The position numbers and the translations under genes are program-made. Positions 34,086-41,346 of a stretch of 64,000 nt of DNA are shown piece by piece; the stretch's first letter is position 1; every line of letters starts with the position of its first letter. The DNA comes from Pseudomaricurvus alcaniphilus. Its GTDB lineage: Bacteria > Pseudomonadota > Gammaproteobacteria > Pseudomonadales > Cellvibrionaceae. Where the stretch lies: assembly GCF_011440395.1 (NCBI RefSeq), contig NZ_JAAOIX010000002.1, positions 248,001-312,000 of the forward strand, read 5' to 3'. Under the pieces are notes generated by a model. That model worked only from the letters and a program-made list of their open reading frames with translations. It ran no database searches and was not told the DNA's origin.

Positions 34086-34955
34086 TTGATTTCCATTTGC
34101 TGCGTCACCGACGACCTGCCCGGCCACAAGAGTCAAATCGAGGGCCTGTTGCTGGCCTTGAAGAAACGGGTGGAGGTACAAGAGCAGTGGCTGCACATCC
34201 ACCAGCCCGCCCCTGTCACCACAGCGCCCGACCTGATTCTGGCGGTGGGCCGCCACACCCACTGGCCGGCCCTCAAGCTGCGCTGGCACCAGGGCGGCAA
34301 GGTGGTGGTGTTGACCAAGCCCCAGTTGCCGCGCTGGCTGTTTGATTTATGCGTGCTGCCCCGCCACGACGGGGTCAGGGAGAGCCGCCGCGTGTTCAAT
34401 ACCATCGGCAGCCTCAATGCCATTCAGCCGGCCAGCAATCCGCAGGCCGATTGCGGCCTGATCCTGCTGGGCGGCCCCTCCAAACACCACGGCTGGTCGG
34501 CGCCGGAAATGCTGGCCCAGTTGCAACAGCTGCAGCAGCTGTGCCCGCAGATACACTGGACCCTGACCACCTCGCGGCGCACTCCAGCCCCCTTCACCGA
34601 GGCCCTGCAGCCCCTCGGCGGGCCAAATTTCAGGGTGGTCCCCTTTGCCGACACCAATCGCCAGTGGCTGCTGCAGCGCTACGCCGAGTCCGGCTGCATC
34701 TGGGTTACCGAGGACAGCGTCTCCATGGTCTACGAGAGCCTCAGCAGCGGCGCCAACGTCGGTGTGCTGGAGGTGCCGCGCAAGCGCACCGGTCGGGTCA
34801 GCCGCAATCTCGATACCCTGGTGGCGGAGGGGCGCGTCCTGACCCTGCGCCACTTGCAACAACAGGGCTTGCCCGCCGCGCCCCGCTTTCCGCCCTTGCA
34901 GGAGGCCGACCGGGCCGCCGCCCACATTCTCCAGTGGCTGCAAGATGCCAGCTGA
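34086..34955 (+). CDS. ELM1/GtrOC1-family putative nucleoside-diphosphate-sugar epimerase
   Basis: A 289-residue protein of the mitochondrial-fission ELM1 family (COG3660), common in proteobacterial LPS clusters. Features seen are VTDDLPGHKSQIEGLL at the start, ILAVGRHTHWPALKL, ILLGGPSKHHGW, and the C-terminal glycosyltransferase-like VTEDSVSMVYESLSSGANVGV. The frame appears to start at TTG (34086), since no in-frame ATG lies close by. Its fold resembles GT-B glycosyltransferases; the biochemical role is unproven, with an LPS/oligosaccharide role inferred from the divergent waaA and following glycosyltransferases. Confidence 0.85.
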   Translation: MISICCVTDDLPGHKSQIEGLLLALKKRVEVQEQWLHIHQPAPVTTAPDLILAVGRHTHWPALKLRWHQGGKVVVLTKPQLPRWLFDLCVLPRHDGVRESRRVFNTIGSLNAIQPASNPQADCGLILLGGPSKHHGWSAPEMLAQLQQLQQLCPQIHWTLTTSRRTPAPFTEALQPLGGPNFRVVPFADTNRQWLLQRYAESGCIWVTEDSVSMVYESLSSGANVGVLEVPRKRTGRVSRNLDTLVAEGRVLTLRHLQQQGLPAAPRFPPLQEADRAAAHILQWLQDAS

Positions 34956-35032
34956 TCCATTACTATGCACTCGACCTCACTATGCTCTCGACCTCGCCAC
35001 CACCTGGGCCATCACATGATTGACAGCTTGCC

Positions 35033-36169
35033 ATGAAAGTACTGCAGATTTTACCGGCGCTCAACAGCGGCGGAGTGGAGCGGGGCACCGTGGATTTTGC
35101 CGGTGAACTGGTCAAGCGCGGCCACCAGTCGCTGGTAATGTCCTCCGGCGGCAGCATGGTTGAAATGCTGCAAGCTGCCGGCAGCACCCACGTAGAATTC
35201 CCGGTGCATCGCAAATCCCTGTTCTCGCTGCTGCGTGTCCGCGCGCTGCGCAAATTGCTGCTGGAGCTGGATGTGGACGTAATTCACGTGCGCTCGCGAG
35301 TGCCGGCCTGGATGACCTGGCTGGCCCTGAAAAAGCTGCCGGCGGAACAGCGGCCGGCTCTGGTCTCCACCTTTCACGGCCTCTATTCGGTCAGCCCCTA
35401 CAGCGCCATTATGGGCTGCGGCGACCAGGTGATTGCCATTTCCCAGTGTGTGCACAGCTATATCCTCGACAACTACCCGAAGATCGACCCCGCCAAAATC
35501 ACCATCATTCACCGTGGTGTCAACACGGCAGAATTCCGGCCCGGCCTCGAAGCACCCGCGAATTGGAAACAGCAACTGTTCAACGAGCACCCCCAATTGC
35601 AAGGCAAACCCCTGATCCTGATGCCCGGCCGACTGAGCCGCTGGAAAGGGCAACTGCAATTTATTGAGCTGATCGAAGACCTGACCCGGGCCGGCAGCGA
35701 ATGCCACGGCGTGATTGTCGGCGGGCCGACACCGGGCAAGGACGACTACCTGCAAGAGCTGCAGGATTCGGTGCAAGCAAAAGGCCTGGCTGAGCACATC
35801 ACCTTTCTCGGCCATCGCCGCGACATCGCCAACATCTACACCGTCTCGGCGCTGGTCTGCAACCTGTCGCAACACGCCGAACCCTTCGGCCGCACAGTGA
35901 TCGAGGCATTGGCGCTGGGGGTACCGGTGGTGAGTTACGATTACGGCGGCCCGGCAGAGTCACTGCGAGCGTGTTTTCCCGAGGGCCTGGTTCCCCTCGG
36001 CGATCGCCAGGCCTTGAGCAGCAAAGTGCAGAGCCTGTTGCTGCGGCGAGCGGAGATCCATTTGGCGGAACAATTCACCCTGGACTACCAAGCCAGTGCC
36101 ACCCTGCAAGTCTACACCAGGGCCCTGCAGGATAACCGGCGCTACCGGCAGCGCAGCCCGGCGCCCTGA
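35033..36169 (+). CDS. GT4 glycosyltransferase, LPS core type
   Basis: A 378-residue GT-B glycosyltransferase. The N-terminal domain begins MKVLQILPALNSGGVERGTV, a strong GT4 signature, and the C-terminal donor domain shows LMPGRLSRWKGQLQFIEL and then HAEPFGRTVIEALALGVPVV with the conserved E-x7-E pattern. It probably adds a sugar to lipid A-core outside or after Kdo; acceptor and donor are not readable. It is the second gene of the plus-strand cluster, 77 bp after the ELM1-like gene. Confidence 0.92.
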   Translation: MKVLQILPALNSGGVERGTVDFAGELVKRGHQSLVMSSGGSMVEMLQAAGSTHVEFPVHRKSLFSLLRVRALRKLLLELDVDVIHVRSRVPAWMTWLALKKLPAEQRPALVSTFHGLYSVSPYSAIMGCGDQVIAISQCVHSYILDNYPKIDPAKITIIHRGVNTAEFRPGLEAPANWKQQLFNEHPQLQGKPLILMPGRLSRWKGQLQFIELIEDLTRAGSECHGVIVGGPTPGKDDYLQELQDSVQAKGLAEHITFLGHRRDIANIYTVSALVCNLSQHAEPFGRTVIEALALGVPVVSYDYGGPAESLRACFPEGLVPLGDRQALSSKVQSLLLRRAEIHLAEQFTLDYQASATLQVYTRALQDNRRYRQRSPAP

Positions 36170-36313
36170 AAACCGCGCCACCATAACTCACCACAACACG
36201 GTAATATTTGCCGCCCGACGTTAGACCATGAGGTTAGACTGGCGCCCGCCTGTACTGACAGTGCGGCCTCAGTTATCATGTGGCGGCGTCACACGGGGTC
36301 GGGATAACAATAC

Positions 36314-37327
36314 ATGCGAATTTTACACGTTTCACACCAGCAGCTACGTAAATACGGCTATCTGCGTGTCGACTGGGGGCTCAAGTTATACTACGGCCTG
36401 ATCAAGAACGACCACCATGTACAGGCCTTCAGCGACCGCGATGTGGCCGCCTTTGAAGCGCCATTTGGCATTCGCGACCTCGGCAAGAAAAAGGCCAACC
36501 AGAGACTGCTGCAGACCACTGAAGCCTATCAACCCGAGCTGATCATCGTCGGCCACTGCGACATCATCTCCAACCAGACCATCAGCGAAATGCGTCGCCT
36601 CTGCCCCGGCGTAGTAATCGTCGGCTGCAACAATGACCCGCTGTTTGTGCCGGAAAACTCCGCCAAAATTGAACACCGCTGCGAAGTCATGGACGCCATG
36701 TTTGTATCTACCGGCGAGCGGGAACTGCAGCGCTATGCCGGCAAGCGCGCGCGCCTGTTGCATATGCCCAACCCGGTCGACCCGGCAGTGGAATCCTTTG
36801 ATGTATCGCAACAGAGCGACTTCGAGCACGACCTGATTTTTTGCAGCAAATCCGAAGCCCACACCAATCGCGGCCAAATTGTCAGCCAGTTGCGCGACAG
36901 CTTGGGTGACAAGCTGCGCCTCTACACCCCCGGTAGTTTTGGCGTTGCCGGGGTCTGGGGGCGCGACTACGACCAGGCCCTGGCACAGAGCAAAATGGGC
37001 CTGAACCTGAATCGCCAGGAGGGCCTGCACTGGTACTCATCGGCGCGCATGGCGCAAATGGCGGGCAACGGCCTACTGGTCTTTACCCACGCCGGGGCCG
37101 AATTTGACAGCCTGTTTCCCGACGAGAGCCTGGTCTATTTCAATTCCACCGAGGAGCTGGCCGCGCAGGTACTGGAATTCCACCAGGACGACGCCAAGCG
37201 GCGCCACTGGGCCGCCAACGGCCGCGCATTTTTTCACCGCGAAATGAACAATAAACTGTTTGCCCAGTACATCGTTGAGGCCAGCATGCAAGTGCCCTAC
37301 TCCCACAACTACGTTTGGGCCAGTTAG
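36314..37327 (+). CDS. CgeB-like glycosyltransferase-fold protein
   Basis: A 337-residue protein that resembles CgeB/spore-maturation-type GT-B proteins. The N-terminus MRILHVSHQQLRKYGYLR differs from GT4 enzymes; the C-terminal half has HWYSSARMAQMAGNGLLVFT and a DDAKRRHWAANGR helix typical of the Glyco_trans_1_2 (CgeB) domain. A GGGA-like ribosome-binding site precedes the ATG. It lies between a GT4 gene and the YrbL-like kinase in the LPS cluster, so it probably modifies the outer core. Donor and acceptor are unknown. Confidence 0.8.
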   Translation: MRILHVSHQQLRKYGYLRVDWGLKLYYGLIKNDHHVQAFSDRDVAAFEAPFGIRDLGKKKANQRLLQTTEAYQPELIIVGHCDIISNQTISEMRRLCPGVVIVGCNNDPLFVPENSAKIEHRCEVMDAMFVSTGERELQRYAGKRARLLHMPNPVDPAVESFDVSQQSDFEHDLIFCSKSEAHTNRGQIVSQLRDSLGDKLRLYTPGSFGVAGVWGRDYDQALAQSKMGLNLNRQEGLHWYSSARMAQMAGNGLLVFTHAGAEFDSLFPDESLVYFNSTEELAAQVLEFHQDDAKRRHWAANGRAFFHREMNNKLFAQYIVEASMQVPYSHNYVWAS

Positions 37328-37364
37328 ATATGTATTGCTACGGGGGTCGACGACCATCCGCATT

Positions 37365-38066
37365 ATGAACCCTGGTTCCGTTGAACTCGGCAGCGTCGAC
37401 AACGCCTTTTCCCAGGGTGGCAATCGCCTGTGCTTTATCCACCCGGAGGACCCGACGCGCTGCATCAAGGTACTGCGGGAGGACCGCTCCCCGGCCATCA
37501 AACGCGGCGAAACCTATTTCCCCAAGAACCTCAAGCCGCTCAAATACTTTAACGACAACCTGCAGGAAGCCAGCGTCTATCGCAAGATCGACCAGTGCGT
37601 CGGTGAACCCGCCTACGAACTGATTCCCCGCTGTTACGGCTTTGTCGAGACCAACCTGGGACCGGGACTGTGCAGCGATATGATCCGCGACAGTGACAAC
37701 CTGATCTCCATCACCATGAAACAATACATCTGGACCTACGGTAAAGATGCGCGCATCAACGGGGCCCTGCAATCGTTCGGGGAGCGCTGGGCCGAACTGG
37801 GCATGCCCTCGCGCCAGTTGCTGCTGCACAACCTGGTGGTCCGCTGCGTCGACTCAGTGCCGGTGCAACTTTACCTTATTGACGGCCTCGGCTGGCCAGA
37901 CCTGGTACCGCTGGCCTACTGGAGCAAGCGCCTCGCCCGCAAGAAGGCAGGCCGGCGCGTGGTGTCGCTGCACCACGCCATCGACCGGCTGCTGCATATA
38001 AAACACAACAAACAGGACTACGGGCCGCACGGCTGGCTGCTGCCCGACGAGCGCCGGGCCGTGTAG
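37365..38066 (+). CDS. YrbL-like (PhoP regulatory network) kinase-fold protein
   Basis: A 233-residue protein of the YrbL family. Features include the glycine-rich opening AFSQGGNRLCFIHPEDPTRC followed by the lysine of IKVLRED, an ExSVYRKI-like stretch (EASVYRKIDQ) and GPGLCSDMIRD, consistent with a kinase-like fold akin to LPS heptose kinases. The ATG at 37365 gives the family length. Position inside a core-glycosyltransferase cluster suggests phosphorylation of LPS core sugars, but YrbL has no established biochemical activity. It follows the CgeB-like gene by 37 bp and precedes a GT4 gene by 33 bp. Confidence 0.82.
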   Translation: MNPGSVELGSVDNAFSQGGNRLCFIHPEDPTRCIKVLREDRSPAIKRGETYFPKNLKPLKYFNDNLQEASVYRKIDQCVGEPAYELIPRCYGFVETNLGPGLCSDMIRDSDNLISITMKQYIWTYGKDARINGALQSFGERWAELGMPSRQLLLHNLVVRCVDSVPVQLYLIDGLGWPDLVPLAYWSKRLARKKAGRRVVSLHHAIDRLLHIKHNKQDYGPHGWLLPDERRAV

Positions 38067-38099
38067 GGCAGCGCCGCCACATCAGCACAGGAATCCGCA

Positions 38100-39131
38100 A
38101 TGAAAATCATACAAATCATGGCCGGCACCGGTAACGGCGGCCTGGAAAATCACTTTATTGACCTGTCCAATGGCCTGGCTGAATTGGGCGTCGAAGTGGT
38201 GGCCATCGCCCACGAAAAATACGCAAGCCGCATCTCATCCCAGGTGAAATACATACCCCTGGACCTGTCGAAGTCCCGCTACAACCTGTCGACTTTACTC
38301 AAGCTCGCCACTATTTTGCGCCGGGAAAAAGCCGACATAATCCACAGCCAGGCCAACAAAGCCACAGCACTTATCGCCACCTTGAGACGCTTCATTCCCG
38401 GCATAACAGTAGCGACCATTCACAACCGCAAAAAATCCGTATCCATGTTCAACGCCATAGACTGCGTAATCGGGGTTAGCAATGGCACCATAAAAAACCT
38501 CACGCACCCCAACACCCACGTTGTCTACAACGGACTGTCACCCTACACCGGCGCCACTTTAACCCGCCAACAGCTGATCGAAAAATATCAGCTCGACCCG
38601 CAATTACCGCTCTGCATCGCGGTGGGGCGACTGGTGCCAGCCAAAGCCTTTGAAGACCTGCTGAGTGCCTGGCAGAACGACTTCGGTCAACTGGTTATTT
38701 TTGGTGATGGCCCCGAGCGAGCCAAACTGGAGAAGCAGATTACAGAGTTGCAGCTGACTCAGAGTGTCACCCTGGCGGGCCACTACAATAATCTGCGCGA
38801 GGCCATTCCAGCTGCAGATTTGCTGATAATCTCATCGCGCCGGGAAGGTTTTTGTTATGTCATGGTCGAGGCACTGTTGGCCGAGCTGCCCATGGTTTCG
38901 ACTCGAGTCCCGGGCACCGAAGACGTGCTGCCGGAGGCGTATCTGGTAGACTCCGGCGACATTACAGGGCTGCGCCAAAAAATCGCTGCCCACGCGCCCA
39001 ACGCCAGCGCCTTGAAACTCGAAATGGCGCCGCTATTTGAATGGGCCAGGAACAATTTGTCGCTGCAAAAAATGGTCGAGAACACCCACGCTATTTACCT
39101 CGAAACCATGGAGTCGGCGGGCACTCACTAG
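38100..39131 (+). CDS. GT4 glycosyltransferase
   Basis: A 343-residue GT-B glycosyltransferase. It opens MKIIQIMAGTGNGGLENHFI (GT4 N-terminal Rossmann domain) and carries IHSQANKATALIATLRR, then the donor-binding CIAVGRLVPAKAFEDLLSAW and SSRREGFCYVMVEALLAELP with the E-x7-E pattern. It probably acts on LPS core; substrates are unknown. It is the last plus-strand gene of the cluster and is followed by a hairpin at 39208-39227. Confidence 0.92.
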   Translation: MKIIQIMAGTGNGGLENHFIDLSNGLAELGVEVVAIAHEKYASRISSQVKYIPLDLSKSRYNLSTLLKLATILRREKADIIHSQANKATALIATLRRFIPGITVATIHNRKKSVSMFNAIDCVIGVSNGTIKNLTHPNTHVVYNGLSPYTGATLTRQQLIEKYQLDPQLPLCIAVGRLVPAKAFEDLLSAWQNDFGQLVIFGDGPERAKLEKQITELQLTQSVTLAGHYNNLREAIPAADLLIISSRREGFCYVMVEALLAELPMVSTRVPGTEDVLPEAYLVDSGDITGLRQKIAAHAPNASALKLEMAPLFEWARNNLSLQKMVENTHAIYLETMESAGTH

Positions 39132-39207
39132 TTCACATCCAACAAGCCTTTATCTCATCGCCGCGCAGGCGACAGTCCGTGACCAAGCAAACCCTTGAAG
39201 CCTGTAG

Positions 39208-39227
39208 ATTCCCGCCTGGGCGGGAAT
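39208..39227. terminator. Hairpin with ATTCCCGCC/GGCGGGAAT arms
   Basis: ATTCCCGCC (39208-39216) and GGCGGGAAT (39219-39227) form a perfect stem with a tiny loop between convergent genes. The sequence is of the kind found as dispersed palindromic repeats in many proteobacteria. No strong T-run follows, so it could be either a bidirectional terminator or a repeat element. Confidence 0.5.
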
Positions 39228-39284
39228 GAGGGTAAATTGACAATTAGCTGGTTTCTAAATCGATACTAATTAGATCGGGCCCAA

Positions 39285-39941
39285 TCAAATACCCAGGCAA
39301 TTTTGCGGGCGATAGAACAGCGTCGAGTGATGGGCATCGATACTGCCCGGCTTGAGACCGACAAACTCGAGGCTGCGAAAGCCCGCCTCGTGCATATGGG
39401 CAACCGCCGGCGCATAGCGTTCGCGGCTGGAGTCGTCCAGCAACAGCACACCACTGGCAGACAGGCAGGGCAATGCGGCCTTGACGCAATCTACCCGGTC
39501 GCGGCCATCGACGACAACCACATCGTACTGCTGACCCTGGCCGGCGATTGCCTGGATATAGCCGTCACCGGTGTCGGCGTGAATAAGCTCGACATTGGCG
39601 GGCAGGGTCGGGCCAATCAGGTCGTACCATTCGCGACTGCTCTCCACCGAGGTGACCTCGCCAACTCGCTCGGCGTAGTAGCGGGTGGAAAAGCCACTGC
39701 CATACTCGAACAGCTTCAAATCGCCCTGCAGGCGCGCCTGCAGAAAGTGGATGACGCCGTAGTTCATCCACGGCAAGGGCCCGCCGTCGGCGCTGCACGG
39801 TCGTCGCTCCCGGCTGCTGAGGAGATAGCCACTCTGGCGCAGGTAGGATTTTTGGCTGAACATCAGCTTCAGCGCGCGCACCACCAGGAACGGGTAGGGA
39901 AAGTACTTCCTGAAGAAGGTCTTGACCGGCCGCTTTTTCAT
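39285..39941 (-). CDS. Class I SAM-dependent methyltransferase
   Basis: A 218-residue protein with a Rossmann-type methyltransferase domain: FEYGSGFSTRYYAERVGEV is the AdoMet glycine-rich motif I, SVESSREWY the acidic loop, YDVVVVDGRDRVDCVKAALP motif II/III, and GVLLLDDSSRERY a later strand. An N-terminal basic region (MKKRPVKTFFRKYFPYPF) may attach it to the membrane. Such enzymes in LPS clusters modify core or O-chain sugars; no substrate is readable. It is convergent with the GT4 gene and lies on the opposite strand from the rest of the cluster. Confidence 0.82.
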   Translation of the reverse strand: MKKRPVKTFFRKYFPYPFLVVRALKLMFSQKSYLRQSGYLLSSRERRPCSADGGPLPWMNYGVIHFLQARLQGDLKLFEYGSGFSTRYYAERVGEVTSVESSREWYDLIGPTLPANVELIHADTGDGYIQAIAGQGQQYDVVVVDGRDRVDCVKAALPCLSASGVLLLDDSSRERYAPAVAHMHEAGFRSLEFVGLKPGSIDAHHSTLFYRPQNCLGI

Positions 39942-40266
39942 TGCATTCCCTTACCTGAACTCGAACGTGTATGTGTATTTAGCGTGGCGCACTATAACCC
40001 AGCCATGGGGCGCCCACAAACAGGAACGCGGCTGAAATCCGGGGGGAACTTCCGCGGGCTTATGAATGCTCTTGCTCCCCGCCCGGGAACGCGGTGCAGC
40101 AATGCATCACTGCGATTCCAATTTCAGCTCCAGATGATTACAATTCGAAACTTCCGCCGCCGCTACCCGGCTCGACCCCCTGGCCCGGCAGCCGCCCGCC
40201 GCCAAAAACAGCTGGCCCGGGGCAGCCGACGTCGGTGGCGCAACCCTGAATTTCGAGATATTCATT
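39942..40266. other. Intergenic region between the methyltransferase and ilvE genes
   Basis: No gene is supported in these 325 bp. A TACAAT at 40139-40144 is a possible -10 for ilvE, with only a weak -35 (TTCCAA) 17 bp upstream. No leader peptide rich in Ile/Leu/Val codons followed by an attenuator was recognised. Confidence 0.4.
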
Positions 40267-41265
40267 ATGACTGCTTTTGGTTCCGTATTTATGCCGGAGA
40301 TGGCGATCAGCTGGTTCGACGGCTCAAACTGGAGCCCGGCCGAGACTGTCCCCAGCGACAAGCTGACACTGCATCCTGGCGCCCACGTGCTGCACTATTC
40401 CAGCACCTGCTTTGAGGGACTGAAGGCGTTTCGCCACAGCGATGGCACGGTGAAAATTTTCCGCATAGACCAGAATGTCGAGCGCATGTGCCAGAGCAGC
40501 GACATTCTGGCTCTGCCCAAACTGGACAAAGCCGCGGTTAAAAGCATGATACTTGAGCTGGTTCGTCGCTTCGCCAGCGAGGTGCCTGAAGCGCCCGGAT
40601 CGATGTATATCCGCCCCACCCATATCGGCACTGAGCCCTGCATCGGCAAGGCCGCCTCCCCCTCCCTGACCTCGTGTTTTTACGTCTTGCTGTCACCGGT
40701 GGGCAGCTATTTCAGCGGCGACACCAGCGCCACCCTGCGCCTCCTGCTGGAGGAAAACGTCATGCGCTGCGCGCCGCATATGGGTGTGATCAAGAGCGGC
40801 GGCAATTATGCCAGCGCCCTGCCCCCCACCATGAAGGCCAAACGCGAGCACAAGATCGACCAGATCCTGTTCTGCCCCAACGGCGATGTGCAGGAAACCG
40901 GCGCCGCCAATGCCATCCTCATCGACGGCAACCAGTTGATCACCAAGGCCCTGGACGACTCCTTCCTGCACGGCATTACCCGCAACTCCATCCTCACCCT
41001 GGCCCGGGACCTGGGCATGGACGTGCAGGAGCGCAACCTGACCGTCACTGAATTGCTGGAGCGGGCCGCCAAACCCGGCTGCGAAATCGCCCTGTCCGGC
41101 ACTGCGGCGGTACTGACCCCGGTCGGAACCCTGGTCTACCAGGGCGAGGAGTACAAGGTCGGCAACGGCGGAGTCGGCGCCACCACGGTGAAGCTGCGCA
41201 CCGCCCTCAACGACATCCAGTGGGGCCGAGCCGAGGACATTCACGGCTGGTTGACCGATATTTAA
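40267..41265 (+). CDS. ilvE: Branched-chain amino acid aminotransferase
   Basis: A 332-residue fold-type IV PLP aminotransferase that converts the 2-keto acids of Leu, Ile and Val to amino acids with glutamate as donor. Visible blocks are HYSSTCFEGLKAFRHSDG, MGVIKSGGNYASALPPTMKA, DVQETGAANAILID and FLHGITRNSILTLARDLGM, the last two typical of class IV aminotransferases. The long form with a SGGNYA block matches the group found next to glnE in Pseudomonas. It lies 81 bp from the convergent glnE gene. Confidence 0.95.
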   Translation: MTAFGSVFMPEMAISWFDGSNWSPAETVPSDKLTLHPGAHVLHYSSTCFEGLKAFRHSDGTVKIFRIDQNVERMCQSSDILALPKLDKAAVKSMILELVRRFASEVPEAPGSMYIRPTHIGTEPCIGKAASPSLTSCFYVLLSPVGSYFSGDTSATLRLLLEENVMRCAPHMGVIKSGGNYASALPPTMKAKREHKIDQILFCPNGDVQETGAANAILIDGNQLITKALDDSFLHGITRNSILTLARDLGMDVQERNLTVTELLERAAKPGCEIALSGTAAVLTPVGTLVYQGEEYKVGNGGVGATTVKLRTALNDIQWGRAEDIHGWLTDI

Positions 41266-41346
41266 AGCGTCGGCTCAATCACCCGGCAAGCCCGGGTTAA
41301 GTTACTGGCGCAGCACTCCATCCTCGCTGGCCGCACCGGTCATCTC

